Assembly: GCA_030666865.1 (NCBI GenBank)
Contig: DAOUWZ010000001.1
Coordinates: 1-44,752, forward strand
DNA length: 44,752 nucleotides
Reading direction: 5' to 3'
DNA from: a bacterium
GTDB taxonomy: Bacteria; Patescibacteriota; Patescibacteriia; S139-126
Below are positions 10,925 to 19,647 of the stretch, piece by piece; positions within the stretch are counted from its first letter, which is position 1, and every line of letters starts with the position of its first letter. A program made the position numbers and the translations under genes. Below the pieces are notes generated by a model. The model was not told the DNA's origin, ran no database searches, and worked only from the letters and a program-made list of their open reading frames with translations.

Positions 10925-11992
10925 TTATAATATTTTCCTACCTAACTTATACAACTCATACCATGTTTTATTATACACCCAATCCCAAGCACCAACATAA
11001 TTAACCTCCCTACCGCCAAAACCTTTTTTAAATCTAGTTATACCCGACCAACAACTCTCTTTATCACTCTTATTTATTTTTCTATTTCCTGGGGCAATCC
11101 CATAAAAATCAAACAACCCATAACTGGCCTCTTTGGCAGCTTTGATAGCTTGCCACTGTAATAGGTAAGGAGCCATAATATTTTTCTGCTGATCACTAGA
11201 AGCGCCATGCAAGTAAACTACCCGGTCGCCAAAAAATGAAAATAAAGCAGCTGCCAACGGTACACCGTCCTTTTCCGCAATTATCAACTTAATAGTTAAT
11301 TCAAATTGATCAGAAGTTTTAGCAAATCGAAACTGATTCCAAAGCTGATAGTAATATTCCCTATGGTGAGAATAAAAATTATCACGTTTAGTTGTCAATT
11401 GCATCAATACCCAGAAAATATCAAAATCTTTAACACTGGCGCCAACACGCACTTTGACTTCTTTTTTTTCTGCCAACCGAATATTATATCTAGTTTTTTG
11501 ATGCATACCTTTCAAAATATCAGCTTCAGATTTTTTCAAATCTACCACCCAAGTATCACGAGGCTGAATAGCATCGGTAGATTTTAAATTTAAATTGAAG
11601 AAATAATTTCCCAATTCTTCAATAGTTAATCTCGGTTCTAGACGTAAAAATATCTCCAATTTTGTATTAGTGTCAATCGTGATATCTCTACTTCTTGAAA
11701 GAAATAATTTAATAATTTCTTCTTTTTGAGATGTAGAAATATTTTGCTTAAATACTGGACCATAAGGACAATATAAATAAGTCCGACTTAGCGGTAATTT
11801 GTGTTCTATCATTGTGCCGACTGCCAAAATTTCATTATTTTCATAAATACCAAAACGCCAAATATTTTTACCAATAGATTTTTGAAATTCTCCCCACTCC
11901 CAGGACTGCAAAAATTGCCCGCCCTCTGCCAAGCTGACAAAATAATTCAATTCTTGTTTATTTGTAACCTCTTTAACTTGCATATTCCCCAT
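10925..11992 (-). CDS. FemAB-family peptidyltransferase (lipid II interpeptide bridge, GNAT-type fold)
   Basis: LQSWEWGEFQKSIG, MHQKTRYNIRLAEKK, ALFSFFGDRVVYLHGASS...APYLLQWQAIKAAK, KKGFGG motifs. Confidence 0.85.
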   Translation of the reverse strand: MGNMQVKEVTNKQELNYFVSLAEGGQFLQSWEWGEFQKSIGKNIWRFGIYENNEILAVGTMIEHKLPLSRTYLYCPYGPVFKQNISTSQKEEIIKLFLSRSRDITIDTNTKLEIFLRLEPRLTIEELGNYFFNLNLKSTDAIQPRDTWVVDLKKSEADILKGMHQKTRYNIRLAEKKEVKVRVGASVKDFDIFWVLMQLTTKRDNFYSHHREYYYQLWNQFRFAKTSDQFELTIKLIIAEKDGVPLAAALFSFFGDRVVYLHGASSDQQKNIMAPYLLQWQAIKAAKEASYGLFDFYGIAPGNRKINKSDKESCWSGITRFKKGFGGREVNYVGAWDWVYNKTWYELYKLGRKIL

Positions 11993-12009
11993 GTAACATA
12001 TTTACTCCG

Positions 12010-12573
12010 TTATTTCCCCAACAATCTTAAAACTTGTGATATTTTTTCTTCAACTGACAATTTATTATCTACTTGTTTGACAGCTTCTCTAATTTCAACT
12101 GGCTTATAACCAAGTGACTCCAAAGCTTCTACTACTTCACTGCTTGATTCACTACCAATAGAAGCAGTAAGACCAGCACCAATCTTTGACTTAAGTTCAA
12201 CTACAATTCTCTCCGCTGTTTTCTTGCCAATACCATTTACCTTTTGCAAGAATCCGGGATCATCATTTGTTATAGCTTGCCGGATATCTTCTACTCCTGC
12301 AGCATCCAAAATAGACAAAGCAGATTTCGGACCAATGCCAGAAATTGTAATTAATAATTTGAAAAAATGATATTGACTTTCATTAGTAAATCCATAAAGA
12401 TCAAAAGCATCTTCCCTAACTATTGTCACAATATCAAACTCAATATCTTGTCCGGGTTTAACATCTGATAGAATTCCTTTGGCAACAAATACCTCATAAC
12501 CAACACCGCCAACTAATAAAGTTAGTGACTTTTCTCCTAATCTTTTCACTTGTCCAGTTAAATAAGAAATCAT
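12010..12573 (-). CDS. ruvA: Holliday junction DNA helicase RuvA
   Basis: MISYLTGQV...FFKLLITISGIGPKSALSIL...GIGKKTAERIVVELKSKI. Confidence 0.95.
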   Translation of the reverse strand: MISYLTGQVKRLGEKSLTLLVGGVGYEVFVAKGILSDVKPGQDIEFDIVTIVREDAFDLYGFTNESQYHFFKLLITISGIGPKSALSILDAAGVEDIRQAITNDDPGFLQKVNGIGKKTAERIVVELKSKIGAGLTASIGSESSSEVVEALESLGYKPVEIREAVKQVDNKLSVEEKISQVLRLLGK

Positions 12574-12694
12574 TAAATAGTATATAGTATTATGTATATA
12601 GTATATAGTATTTTCAGAATATTTGCATTTTTATAATAAAAATTGTATTTTAAAATTATCACCGTTATTTCACAAAATTAGAAAGGTACAAAAA

Positions 12695-13048
12695 ATGAAA
12701 AAATTATCGTTTATAACTGGGGTATTAACAATTATAATAATAACTATCAATACATTATATCCCAAAATGACCATTTGGCTATGGGAAAATCTTTTTGTTA
12801 ATTGGCGACAGGGCCTAGCAACAATCTATCTCGGTATAATAATTGTCTTTGCGCTGGCTGTAATATACAGCATAATAAAATTAAATCCCAATAGAGAAAC
12901 AAAGCAATTTATTCAAAAATACCCTGAACATGAAACGATTATAGAAAATCTGGTAAACGAAATTGAGAGCTCCTTTGAGCTAACAATGGATAAAAAATTC
13001 GTGTTCAAAGCATTAAAAAGATTAATATTACGCGTAGCAAAATATTAA
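12695..13048 (+). CDS. Small membrane protein, function unknown
   Basis: Start MKKLSFITGVLTIII preceded by GAAAGG; two hydrophobic segments; ORF-track start at 12623 looks too early. Confidence 0.6.
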   Translation: MKKLSFITGVLTIIIITINTLYPKMTIWLWENLFVNWRQGLATIYLGIIIVFALAVIYSIIKLNPNRETKQFIQKYPEHETIIENLVNEIESSFELTMDKKFVFKALKRLILRVAKY

Positions 13049-13055
13049 TCTTTTT
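13015..13055 (+). terminator. Inverted repeat spanning the stop codon, terminator-like
   Basis: AAAAAGATTAATATT (13015-13029) / AATATTAATCTTTTT (13041-13055), 15-bp perfect stem. Confidence 0.5.
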
Positions 13056-13071
13056 GCCAAACCCTAAAATT

Positions 13072-13097
13072 AAAGCCCTGTCCTTTCGGGCTTTTTT
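13072..13097 (+). terminator. Rho-independent terminator
   Basis: AAAGCCC-TGTCCTTTC-GGGCTTTTTTT. Confidence 0.7.
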
Positions 13098-13162
13098 TCT
13101 TTAGTATTAAACTATATACTAATAAATTATCCCCGCAGTTTGCTTGCGGAGAATTCTTTAGA

Positions 13163-13269
13163 TTGAAGTGCTCCGACCGCTACAGATTTGGATAATATTT
13201 ATAATAATTGTTTATTTATATGTAAATATTATAATATAGATAAAGCGTGTAGCGGTCGGAGCACTTCAA
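13163..13269. mobile_element. MITE-like hairpin element, 22-bp perfect terminal inverted repeats, AT-rich core
   Basis: TTGAAGTGCTCCGACCGCTACA (13163-13184) and TGTAGCGGTCGGAGCACTTCAA (13248-13269). Confidence 0.6.
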
Positions 13270-13312
13270 CCAAAATTCTGTTATCTAGTCGCCAATAGGT
13301 AAAATAAGTCAT

Positions 13313-15286
13313 ATGAATAAATTCCAACTACAATCCAAATTCAAACCTACCGGAGACCAACCAGGAGCAATTAAAAAATTGACCACGGGGCTCCAGCGCG
13401 GTAATAAAAAACAAACTCTACTTGGTGTCACTGGCTCTGGTAAAACTTTTACTATGGCTAATATTATTGAATTGACACAAAAACCAACTTTAATAATATC
13501 TCACAACAAAACGCTGGCAGCACAATTAGCTAGTGAATTTCAAGACTTTTTCCCAAGTAATGCTGTGCATTATTTTGTTTCTTATTATGACTACTACCAA
13601 CCAGAAGCTTATATACCCCGCTCAGATACTTATATAGAAAAAGAAACTCAAATCAATGAAGAAATTGACCGCTTGCGTCACGCCGCTACTACTTCTTTGA
13701 TGACTAGAAATGATGTAATAATCGTAGCTTCAGTTTCTTGTATTTATGGATTGGGAAACCCTCAGGAATATCTAGGCATGAAAATAAAACTAGTAATAAA
13801 TAAAAAATATCAGCGCAAAGAAATCTTGAATCAGCTAAACATTATGCAATACCAACGCAATGATGTGGAATTGAAAAGAAATACTTATCAAGTCAAAGGT
13901 GAAATTATTTCTATTCATTCTTCAGCTATGCTTGATGCCTATATTCGGCTTAGTTTTTTTGGCGACCTGTTGGAAAAAATTGAAGAAATAAATTTTCTAA
14001 CTGGTAAAATAATAAATACTTATCCAGAAATAGAGATATATTCTACTACTCACTATATTGCCGCGCCGAAAAAATTACCCACAATTATAAAAAAAATAAA
14101 AACAGAAATGCTGTCTCGGGTAAAAAAACTAAAAGCGCAAAATAAACTACTGGAGGCGCAAAGAATTTCCCAGCGAGTAAATTTTGATATTGAAATGATG
14201 GAAACAACTGGCTATTGCAATGGGGTTGAAAATTATTCGCGGTATTTTGACGGACGAAAAGCCGGCACCCCACCTTTTACTTTGATTGATTATTTTTCCA
14301 AAAATTATTTGATGTTTATTGATGAATCACATATGACTATTCCGCAAATCAGAGCCATGCAAGCAGGCGACCGTGCGCGTAAACAAACATTGGTTGATTT
14401 TGGTTTTAGATTGCCGTCAGCACTTGATAACCGACCGCTTAAATATGAAGAATTTGAACCAAAAATAAATCAAGTGGTTTATATATCTGCTACTCCGAAT
14501 GAATATGAAAAACAAGCTTCCACTCAAATTGTAGAACAGCTGATCAGACCAACCGGACTACTTGATCCTAAAATTGTTATCAAACCAACTAAACATCAGA
14601 TTGATAGCCTGCTTGAAGAAATAAATAAAACAATCGACAAAAAACAACGCGTGCTGGTAACAACTATAACCAAACGCCTAGCAGAAAATCTGACTGAATA
14701 TTTACAAGAATTAGGGATTAAGGCGCAATACATTCACTCGGATGTAAAAACTTTTGAACGACTAGAAATTTTACAATCCCTGCGCCAAGGTGAATACGAT
14801 GTACTAGTCGGGATAAATCTACTTCGAGAAGGTTTGGATTTGCCAGAAGTATCTTTAGTAGCAATCTTGGATGCTGATAAAGAAGGATTCTTGCGCTCGG
14901 ACACTACTCTGATTCAAACTATGGGTCGGGCGGCCAGACACAAAGAGGGTAGAGTGATTATGTATGCTGATAAAATCACCGGTTCAATGAAACGAGCGAT
15001 TGACGAAACAAGTCGTCGTCGTAAAACTCAAAAACAATACAATAAAAAGCATAATATTAAACCACAAACTATAGAAAAAGAAATCAAAAATATAATGCTG
15101 GCTGGAACCAGTAAACCTAAAGATACTGTAGATAAGATTGATGTTAGTAAATTACCTAAAAATGAAATTAAATTTATTGTTAAAGATTTAGAAGCACAAA
15201 TGGAAATTGCGGCTGATAATTTACAATATGAAAAAGCAGCTAAATTAAGAGATCAAATCGCCGAGTTGAAAGGTATAAAAAAATAA
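13313..15286 (+). CDS. uvrB: Excinuclease ABC subunit UvrB
   Basis: GVTGSGKTFTMANII, YVSYYDYYQPEAYIP, DESHMTIPQ, GINLLREGLDLPEVSLVAILDADKEGFLRS, C-terminal UVR domain. Confidence 0.97.
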   Translation: MNKFQLQSKFKPTGDQPGAIKKLTTGLQRGNKKQTLLGVTGSGKTFTMANIIELTQKPTLIISHNKTLAAQLASEFQDFFPSNAVHYFVSYYDYYQPEAYIPRSDTYIEKETQINEEIDRLRHAATTSLMTRNDVIIVASVSCIYGLGNPQEYLGMKIKLVINKKYQRKEILNQLNIMQYQRNDVELKRNTYQVKGEIISIHSSAMLDAYIRLSFFGDLLEKIEEINFLTGKIINTYPEIEIYSTTHYIAAPKKLPTIIKKIKTEMLSRVKKLKAQNKLLEAQRISQRVNFDIEMMETTGYCNGVENYSRYFDGRKAGTPPFTLIDYFSKNYLMFIDESHMTIPQIRAMQAGDRARKQTLVDFGFRLPSALDNRPLKYEEFEPKINQVVYISATPNEYEKQASTQIVEQLIRPTGLLDPKIVIKPTKHQIDSLLEEINKTIDKKQRVLVTTITKRLAENLTEYLQELGIKAQYIHSDVKTFERLEILQSLRQGEYDVLVGINLLREGLDLPEVSLVAILDADKEGFLRSDTTLIQTMGRAARHKEGRVIMYADKITGSMKRAIDETSRRRKTQKQYNKKHNIKPQTIEKEIKNIMLAGTSKPKDTVDKIDVSKLPKNEIKFIVKDLEAQMEIAADNLQYEKAAKLRDQIAELKGIKK

Positions 15287-15308
15287 ATACTGATTTAAAT
15301 CAGTATTT
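15285..15308. terminator. Perfect palindrome at the uvrB end, possible terminator
   Basis: AAATACTGATTT/AAATCAGTATTT, followed by AT-rich sequence. Confidence 0.4.
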
Positions 15309-15349
15309 AAATAAGTATTTATTAAAATCTACCTACCAATAGATAAATA

Positions 15350-15372
15350 AAAAGGGCCTTAAATGGCCCTAT
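15350..15372 (-). terminator. Rho-independent terminator for the small ORF 15359-15535
   Basis: Minus strand AGGGCC-ATTTAA-GGCCCTTTTT. Confidence 0.6.
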
Positions 15373-15535
15373 TATTATGACGAGAAGGTATAAAAAAATC
15401 TATTACCGACTCAATTATATATTTTGTTATAAAGTATATAAGAACCCAACTTAAAGAAAATATAATAATTACAACCATATCAACCCAGCTCCATCCTTTA
15501 ATTAAAACATTAACTAAATCATTAAGTATTTCCAC
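15359..15535 (-). CDS. Small single-TM protein (58 aa), GTG start; absent from the supplied ORF track
   Basis: Minus strand AAAAGGAGTAAATT-GTG...; translation (M)EILNDLVNVLIKGWSWVDMVVIIIFSLSWVLIYFITKYIIESVIDFFIPSRHNNRAI*; SD AAGGAG and terminator at the stop. Confidence 0.55.
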   Translation of the reverse strand: MEILNDLVNVLIKGWSWVDMVVIIIFSLSWVLIYFITKYIIESVIDFFIPSRHNNRAI

Positions 15536-15631
15536 AATTTACTCCTTTTAATTATTAAACTTTTACTGTCTTAATAATAAAATACTGTAATGAATAGTCA
15601 ATACTACAAAATGATATTTAAATAGTGTAGC

Positions 15632-15686
15632 GGAAACCTTTAGGTTTCCACAATAACCAATGAACATACCGTGGTATGTTCATTGG
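15632..15686. repeat. Two adjacent hairpin repeats
   Basis: GGAAACC-TTTA-GGTTTCC, then CCAATGAACATACC (15657-15670)-GT-GGTATGTTCATTGG (15673-15686). Confidence 0.65.
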
Positions 15687-15757
15687 TATGTTCATCCAAA
15701 AAAAAGGACGACTAGAGCCGCCCCTTTGATAAAAATAATCCAACTCTCTATTTACCG

Positions 15758-15784
15758 TAGTGACAGAGCGGTGCTCTGTCACTA
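15758..15784. repeat. Palindromic repeat family TAGTGACAGAGC-NNT-GCTCTGTCACTA, copy 1
   Basis: 12-bp perfect stem with 3-nt loop; related copies at 22647 and 42074. Confidence 0.75.
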
Positions 15785-15815
15785 TAAATTTGATCAAAAT
15801 ATTAACAAGATTAAG

Positions 15816-17327
15816 TTAATGCTTAAACGACCTAACCCCAGTAAATACCATACTCATTTTATGTTCATCGACTGCGGTAATTACATCTTTATCTTTGATA
15901 CTGCCACCTGGTTGGATGATTGCGGTAATTCCTGCCTTAGCTAAGGTATCCACGCCATCCCGAAAAGGGAAAAAAGCGTCTGAAGCGCAAACCGACCTCT
16001 GTACTCTATCACCAGCTTTTTTGATAGCAATATCTACTGAATCCACTCTGGACATTTGCCCAGAACCGCTGCCAACAATCATCTTATCTTTTACTAAAAC
16101 TATAGCATTTGATTTCACATGTTTGGCTACTTGCCAAGCAAATAATAAATTTTCTAATTCTGTTTTACTAGGTTTTTTCTTGCTCACTATTTTTAAATTA
16201 TCACTAGCCACTTTTGATTTATCAAAATCCTGCTCCAGCATGCCGCCTACTACTTGTCGGTAAGCTTTGACATTGCCGCTGGTTTTAATTTCACCAAGTT
16301 TCAATAAACGAATATTTTTTTTCTTCTTTAAAATATCAAGCACTGCTGGTTCATAATCGGGCGCCAACACTACCTCTGCAAAAACTTTATTGATAGCTTC
16401 CGCAATTTTGATAGTACAATCTCTATTCAAAACAATAATCCCGCCAAAAGCAGATAATGAATCACCAGCATAAGCATTTAAAAAAGCGGTGTCTATATCA
16501 TCTGCTACTGCGCAACCGCAAGGATTAGTATGCTTGATAACAGCGGCGGCTGCTCTGTCAAATTCTTTAATTAGATTCAACGCGCCGTCAGCGTCCATGA
16601 TATTATTATAGGAAAGTTCTTTGCCATGCAAAACTTCGGCATCTACCACGCTAGTTTCTCTGATAATATCATCTTGATATAGGGTAGCGGCTTGATGAGG
16701 ATTCTCACCATAGCGAAGTTCACGTACTTTTTTATATTCCAAATTTAACTTCTCATTTTTATCAAAATAATTAGCAATTAAATCATCATAACGACTGGTC
16801 AAACTAAAAACTTTTACAACTAACTCCCTTTTCAATTCCAGGCTTACCTTTCCTGTTTTTAATTCTGTTAAAACTCTCTGATAATCACCAGGATCTGTTA
16901 CCACGGTAACATGTTTATAATTTTTAGCAGCTGCCCGCAGCATAGTTGGTCCGCCAATGTCTATATTGTGCACTGCCTGCTTCTCTGTCACATCTGCTTT
17001 ACTGATAGTTTCCGCAAAAGGATACAAATTAACCACTACCATATCTATCATAGAAATATTATGTTCTTGAGCGTCTTGCAGGTGAGATGACTCATTGCGA
17101 TCAGCTAAAATTCCGGCATGAATTTTGGGATGCAGGGTTTTTACCCGACCATCCATCATTTCCGGAAAATTTGTCATCTCTTCAACAGTAGTAACTTTAA
17201 CGCCAGCTTTAGCTAAAAGTTTGGCAGTACCGCCAGATGATATAATCTCCCAGCCTAAATTTATAAGTTCTTTGGCAAACTCCATTATTCCGTTTTTATC
17301 ATAAACGCTAATAAGTGCTTTGGACAT
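15816..17327 (-). CDS. purH: Bifunctional AICAR formyltransferase / IMP cyclohydrolase
   Basis: MSKALISVYDKNGIMEFAKELINLGWEIISSGGTAKLL; RYGENPHQAATLY; KHTNPCGCAV. Confidence 0.97.
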   Translation of the reverse strand: MSKALISVYDKNGIMEFAKELINLGWEIISSGGTAKLLAKAGVKVTTVEEMTNFPEMMDGRVKTLHPKIHAGILADRNESSHLQDAQEHNISMIDMVVVNLYPFAETISKADVTEKQAVHNIDIGGPTMLRAAAKNYKHVTVVTDPGDYQRVLTELKTGKVSLELKRELVVKVFSLTSRYDDLIANYFDKNEKLNLEYKKVRELRYGENPHQAATLYQDDIIRETSVVDAEVLHGKELSYNNIMDADGALNLIKEFDRAAAAVIKHTNPCGCAVADDIDTAFLNAYAGDSLSAFGGIIVLNRDCTIKIAEAINKVFAEVVLAPDYEPAVLDILKKKKNIRLLKLGEIKTSGNVKAYRQVVGGMLEQDFDKSKVASDNLKIVSKKKPSKTELENLLFAWQVAKHVKSNAIVLVKDKMIVGSGSGQMSRVDSVDIAIKKAGDRVQRSVCASDAFFPFRDGVDTLAKAGITAIIQPGGSIKDKDVITAVDEHKMSMVFTGVRSFKH

Positions 17328-17398
17328 ATATATTTGACTAATTATTAATAATTAATTAAGGTATAAACAATATGTACTTTTTCCCAAAAGGAGGGGTT

Positions 17399-17602
17399 AT
17401 GAGTAATATAAAAAAAAGAGGATATGTTCAAGTTGAACCTGGTAGCGAACGGGGACCTTCAGTAACCGAATTGTTAAACGGCACAATAATTTATAACACT
17501 CCGTACAATCACGCTTTGCACGGCGAAACTGTGCCAACTGAAGAAACTAACCGTATTTACTGGTTTGATGACGAAGAAATAAAAATATTCGGTTATAATT
17601 AG
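17399..17602 (+). CDS. Small conserved-looking acidic protein (67 aa), unknown function
   Basis: MSNIKKRGYVQVEPGSERGPSVTELLNGTIIYNTPYNHALHGETVPTEETNRIYWFDDEEIKIFGYN; SD AAAGGAGGGG; own terminator. Confidence 0.6.
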   Translation: MSNIKKRGYVQVEPGSERGPSVTELLNGTIIYNTPYNHALHGETVPTEETNRIYWFDDEEIKIFGYN

Positions 17603-17624
17603 CCTGCCTTAGCAGGCTTTTTTC
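17602..17624 (+). terminator. Rho-independent terminator
   Basis: AGCCTGC-CTTA-GCAGGCTTTTTT. Confidence 0.75.
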
Positions 17625-17625
17625 T

Positions 17626-18213
17626 CTACTCAATTTTTCCTTGAGCAAACGTTTCTAAACCTTTTAAAATAACTTCCTGCTCTTTGGCTTGAACTTTTGT
17701 TTTTAAAGATTCAGGAGTTTCACCGACAGTAATAGCTACTTTTTTCTGCAGAATAATCGGACCAGTATCAACTCCTTCATCAATAAAATGCAAAGTGCAA
17801 CCAGTTTCTTTTTCCCCAGCATCTAATACTGCCTGGTGAACATCCAAATCCATTCCGGGATATTTAGGAAGTAAGCTGGGGTGAATATTCATTATTCTAT
17901 TTTTATACGGCTGAACTAATACTCCGGTAATAATCCGCATATAACCGATAAGTAATATTAAATCAACTCCGTGCTCCTGACAAACTCGTAAACATTCTTC
18001 ATCATACTCTTCCCGAGTTTTTCCTTTGGCATCAATAAAAATAATTTTAATACCAGCTTGCTTAGCCCGCTCCAAAGCAAAACAATCTTGCTTATTTGAT
18101 AATACGAATTTTAAATCAACAAAATCCAGACTACCACCTTCAACACCATCTATAATGGGCTGTAAATCTGTCCCACGGGTTGATGCGAATACAGCTAGAT
18201 TTATTTTATTCAT
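17626..18213 (-). CDS. purN: Phosphoribosylglycinamide formyltransferase
   Basis: NLAVFASTRGTDLQPIIDG...GYMRIITGVLVQPYKNRIMNIHPSLLPKYPG; GCTLHFIDEGVDTGPII. Confidence 0.95.
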   Translation of the reverse strand: MNKINLAVFASTRGTDLQPIIDGVEGGSLDFVDLKFVLSNKQDCFALERAKQAGIKIIFIDAKGKTREEYDEECLRVCQEHGVDLILLIGYMRIITGVLVQPYKNRIMNIHPSLLPKYPGMDLDVHQAVLDAGEKETGCTLHFIDEGVDTGPIILQKKVAITVGETPESLKTKVQAKEQEVILKGLETFAQGKIE

Positions 18214-18314
18214 CTGGTATTACTTTCTAATCAGTGTAAATCAGCTCATATCAGTATAAATCTAATACAAGATTAAGACTGATAGACAACGGATTACCAC
18301 GGATGTTAAATTAT

Positions 18315-19637
18315 CTAATTATTTGACCTTATACTTTTCATCATCTCCACCCTCTTTTCAATCAATTCTCTCGTACCAATATCTTCCCGATGAAATATCG
18401 GTCCTTTTATTTTCTGAATTTCTTGCTCTACTATTTTCTCAGCTTCATACAAATCTTGATGCCTGCCTACCAAAGCTATAGCCCTCGAACCAGTCAAATA
18501 CAAACCATTCTTTTGCTCATCAACTGCCGCATAAAAAATATCAACTTTATTGGTATCAACTAGGCTAATATCTATTTTGACATCTTTAACTGGATTATTT
18601 GGATAACCGTCAGGCACTACATATTTACAAACCGTTGCCACTGGTTCAAATTCAGGAATTATTTTATCTAAGGTGCCACTAATTACTGCCTCACAAATAT
18701 CAACAAAATCATTTTTTAAAATAACCAGCAAGTTCATTGCTTCGGGATCACCAAAACGAGCATTATATTCAATTAATTTTACTCCGGTCTTAAGAGCAAT
18801 AAACCCGCCATAAAGCACCCCTTTATAACCACAACCAAATTTATTTTTTAAAGCCTTAGTAGTTGCCTCATTAATTTTCTGGGCTTCGACAATATCGTTA
18901 TTATGTAAAAACGGCAAACTAAAATCCTGATCTGAATAAGTTCCCATCCCTCCAGTATTGGGACCCTGGTCACCTACAAAAGCTCGCTTATGATCTTGTA
19001 CAGCGGGAAAATGAAATAAATTATCACCATCACAAATGCTAATCAAGCTAAACTCTTGGCCAATTAATTTTTCTTCAATAACAAGCTTACCACCAGCTGA
19101 AATAATTTCTTCAGCCAGTTTTATTCCTTGTTCTTTAGTGTTAAAATGATCTCCTTGCACCATAACGCCTTTACCGCCAGTTAAACCATCTGGCTTTATC
19201 ACAAAATCAGTTTCCATTGCCATAATAAAATCCGCCAAGCCTTCCTTAGTAGCAAAAACTTGATAAAGCGGGCAAGCGGGAATCTGATACTCAGTCAATA
19301 AATCACGAGTAAATGCTTTACTAACTTCTAAATCAGCTTGTTTTTTAGTAGGACCAAAACTAGCAATACCAGCTACTTCTAAATCATCAACTATTCCTTG
19401 AGCAAGCGGCGCTTCTGGTCCAATCACCGCCAAGGTAATTTTATTATCAAGAGCATAATCAACTATTTCACTATTATTACTAATATCACCAACCTGATAA
19501 TCAGTAGCTAACGCTTTGATACCTGGATTTTGACTCGCGGCAAAAATAAACAATCCATTCGCCTGCCTGCTAGCTTTGATTTGTTTAGCAATAGCATGCT
19601 CTCTAGCACCATTACCAATAAGTAATATTTTTTTCAT
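18315..19637 (-). CDS. purD: Phosphoribosylamine-glycine ligase
   Basis: MKKILLIGNGAREHAIAKQI; GPEAPLAQGIVDDL; IEYNARFGDPEAMNLL. Confidence 0.96.
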   Translation of the reverse strand: MKKILLIGNGAREHAIAKQIKASRQANGLFIFAASQNPGIKALATDYQVGDISNNSEIVDYALDNKITLAVIGPEAPLAQGIVDDLEVAGIASFGPTKKQADLEVSKAFTRDLLTEYQIPACPLYQVFATKEGLADFIMAMETDFVIKPDGLTGGKGVMVQGDHFNTKEQGIKLAEEIISAGGKLVIEEKLIGQEFSLISICDGDNLFHFPAVQDHKRAFVGDQGPNTGGMGTYSDQDFSLPFLHNNDIVEAQKINEATTKALKNKFGCGYKGVLYGGFIALKTGVKLIEYNARFGDPEAMNLLVILKNDFVDICEAVISGTLDKIIPEFEPVATVCKYVVPDGYPNNPVKDVKIDISLVDTNKVDIFYAAVDEQKNGLYLTGSRAIALVGRHQDLYEAEKIVEQEIQKIKGPIFHREDIGTRELIEKRVEMMKSIRSNN

Positions 19638-19647
19638 AAATCACCAT

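Noticed and set aside
12577-12612. TATATAGTATTATGTATATAGTATATAGTATT tract between ruvA and the small membrane protein gene
   Set aside because: Low-complexity AT microsatellite; similar tracts precede tRNA-Cys and lie between purC and purQ; not convincing as a specific element.
15660-15944. Plus-strand ORF of 94 aa
   Set aside because: Starts in a hairpin repeat, passes through another repeat and ends antisense to purH.
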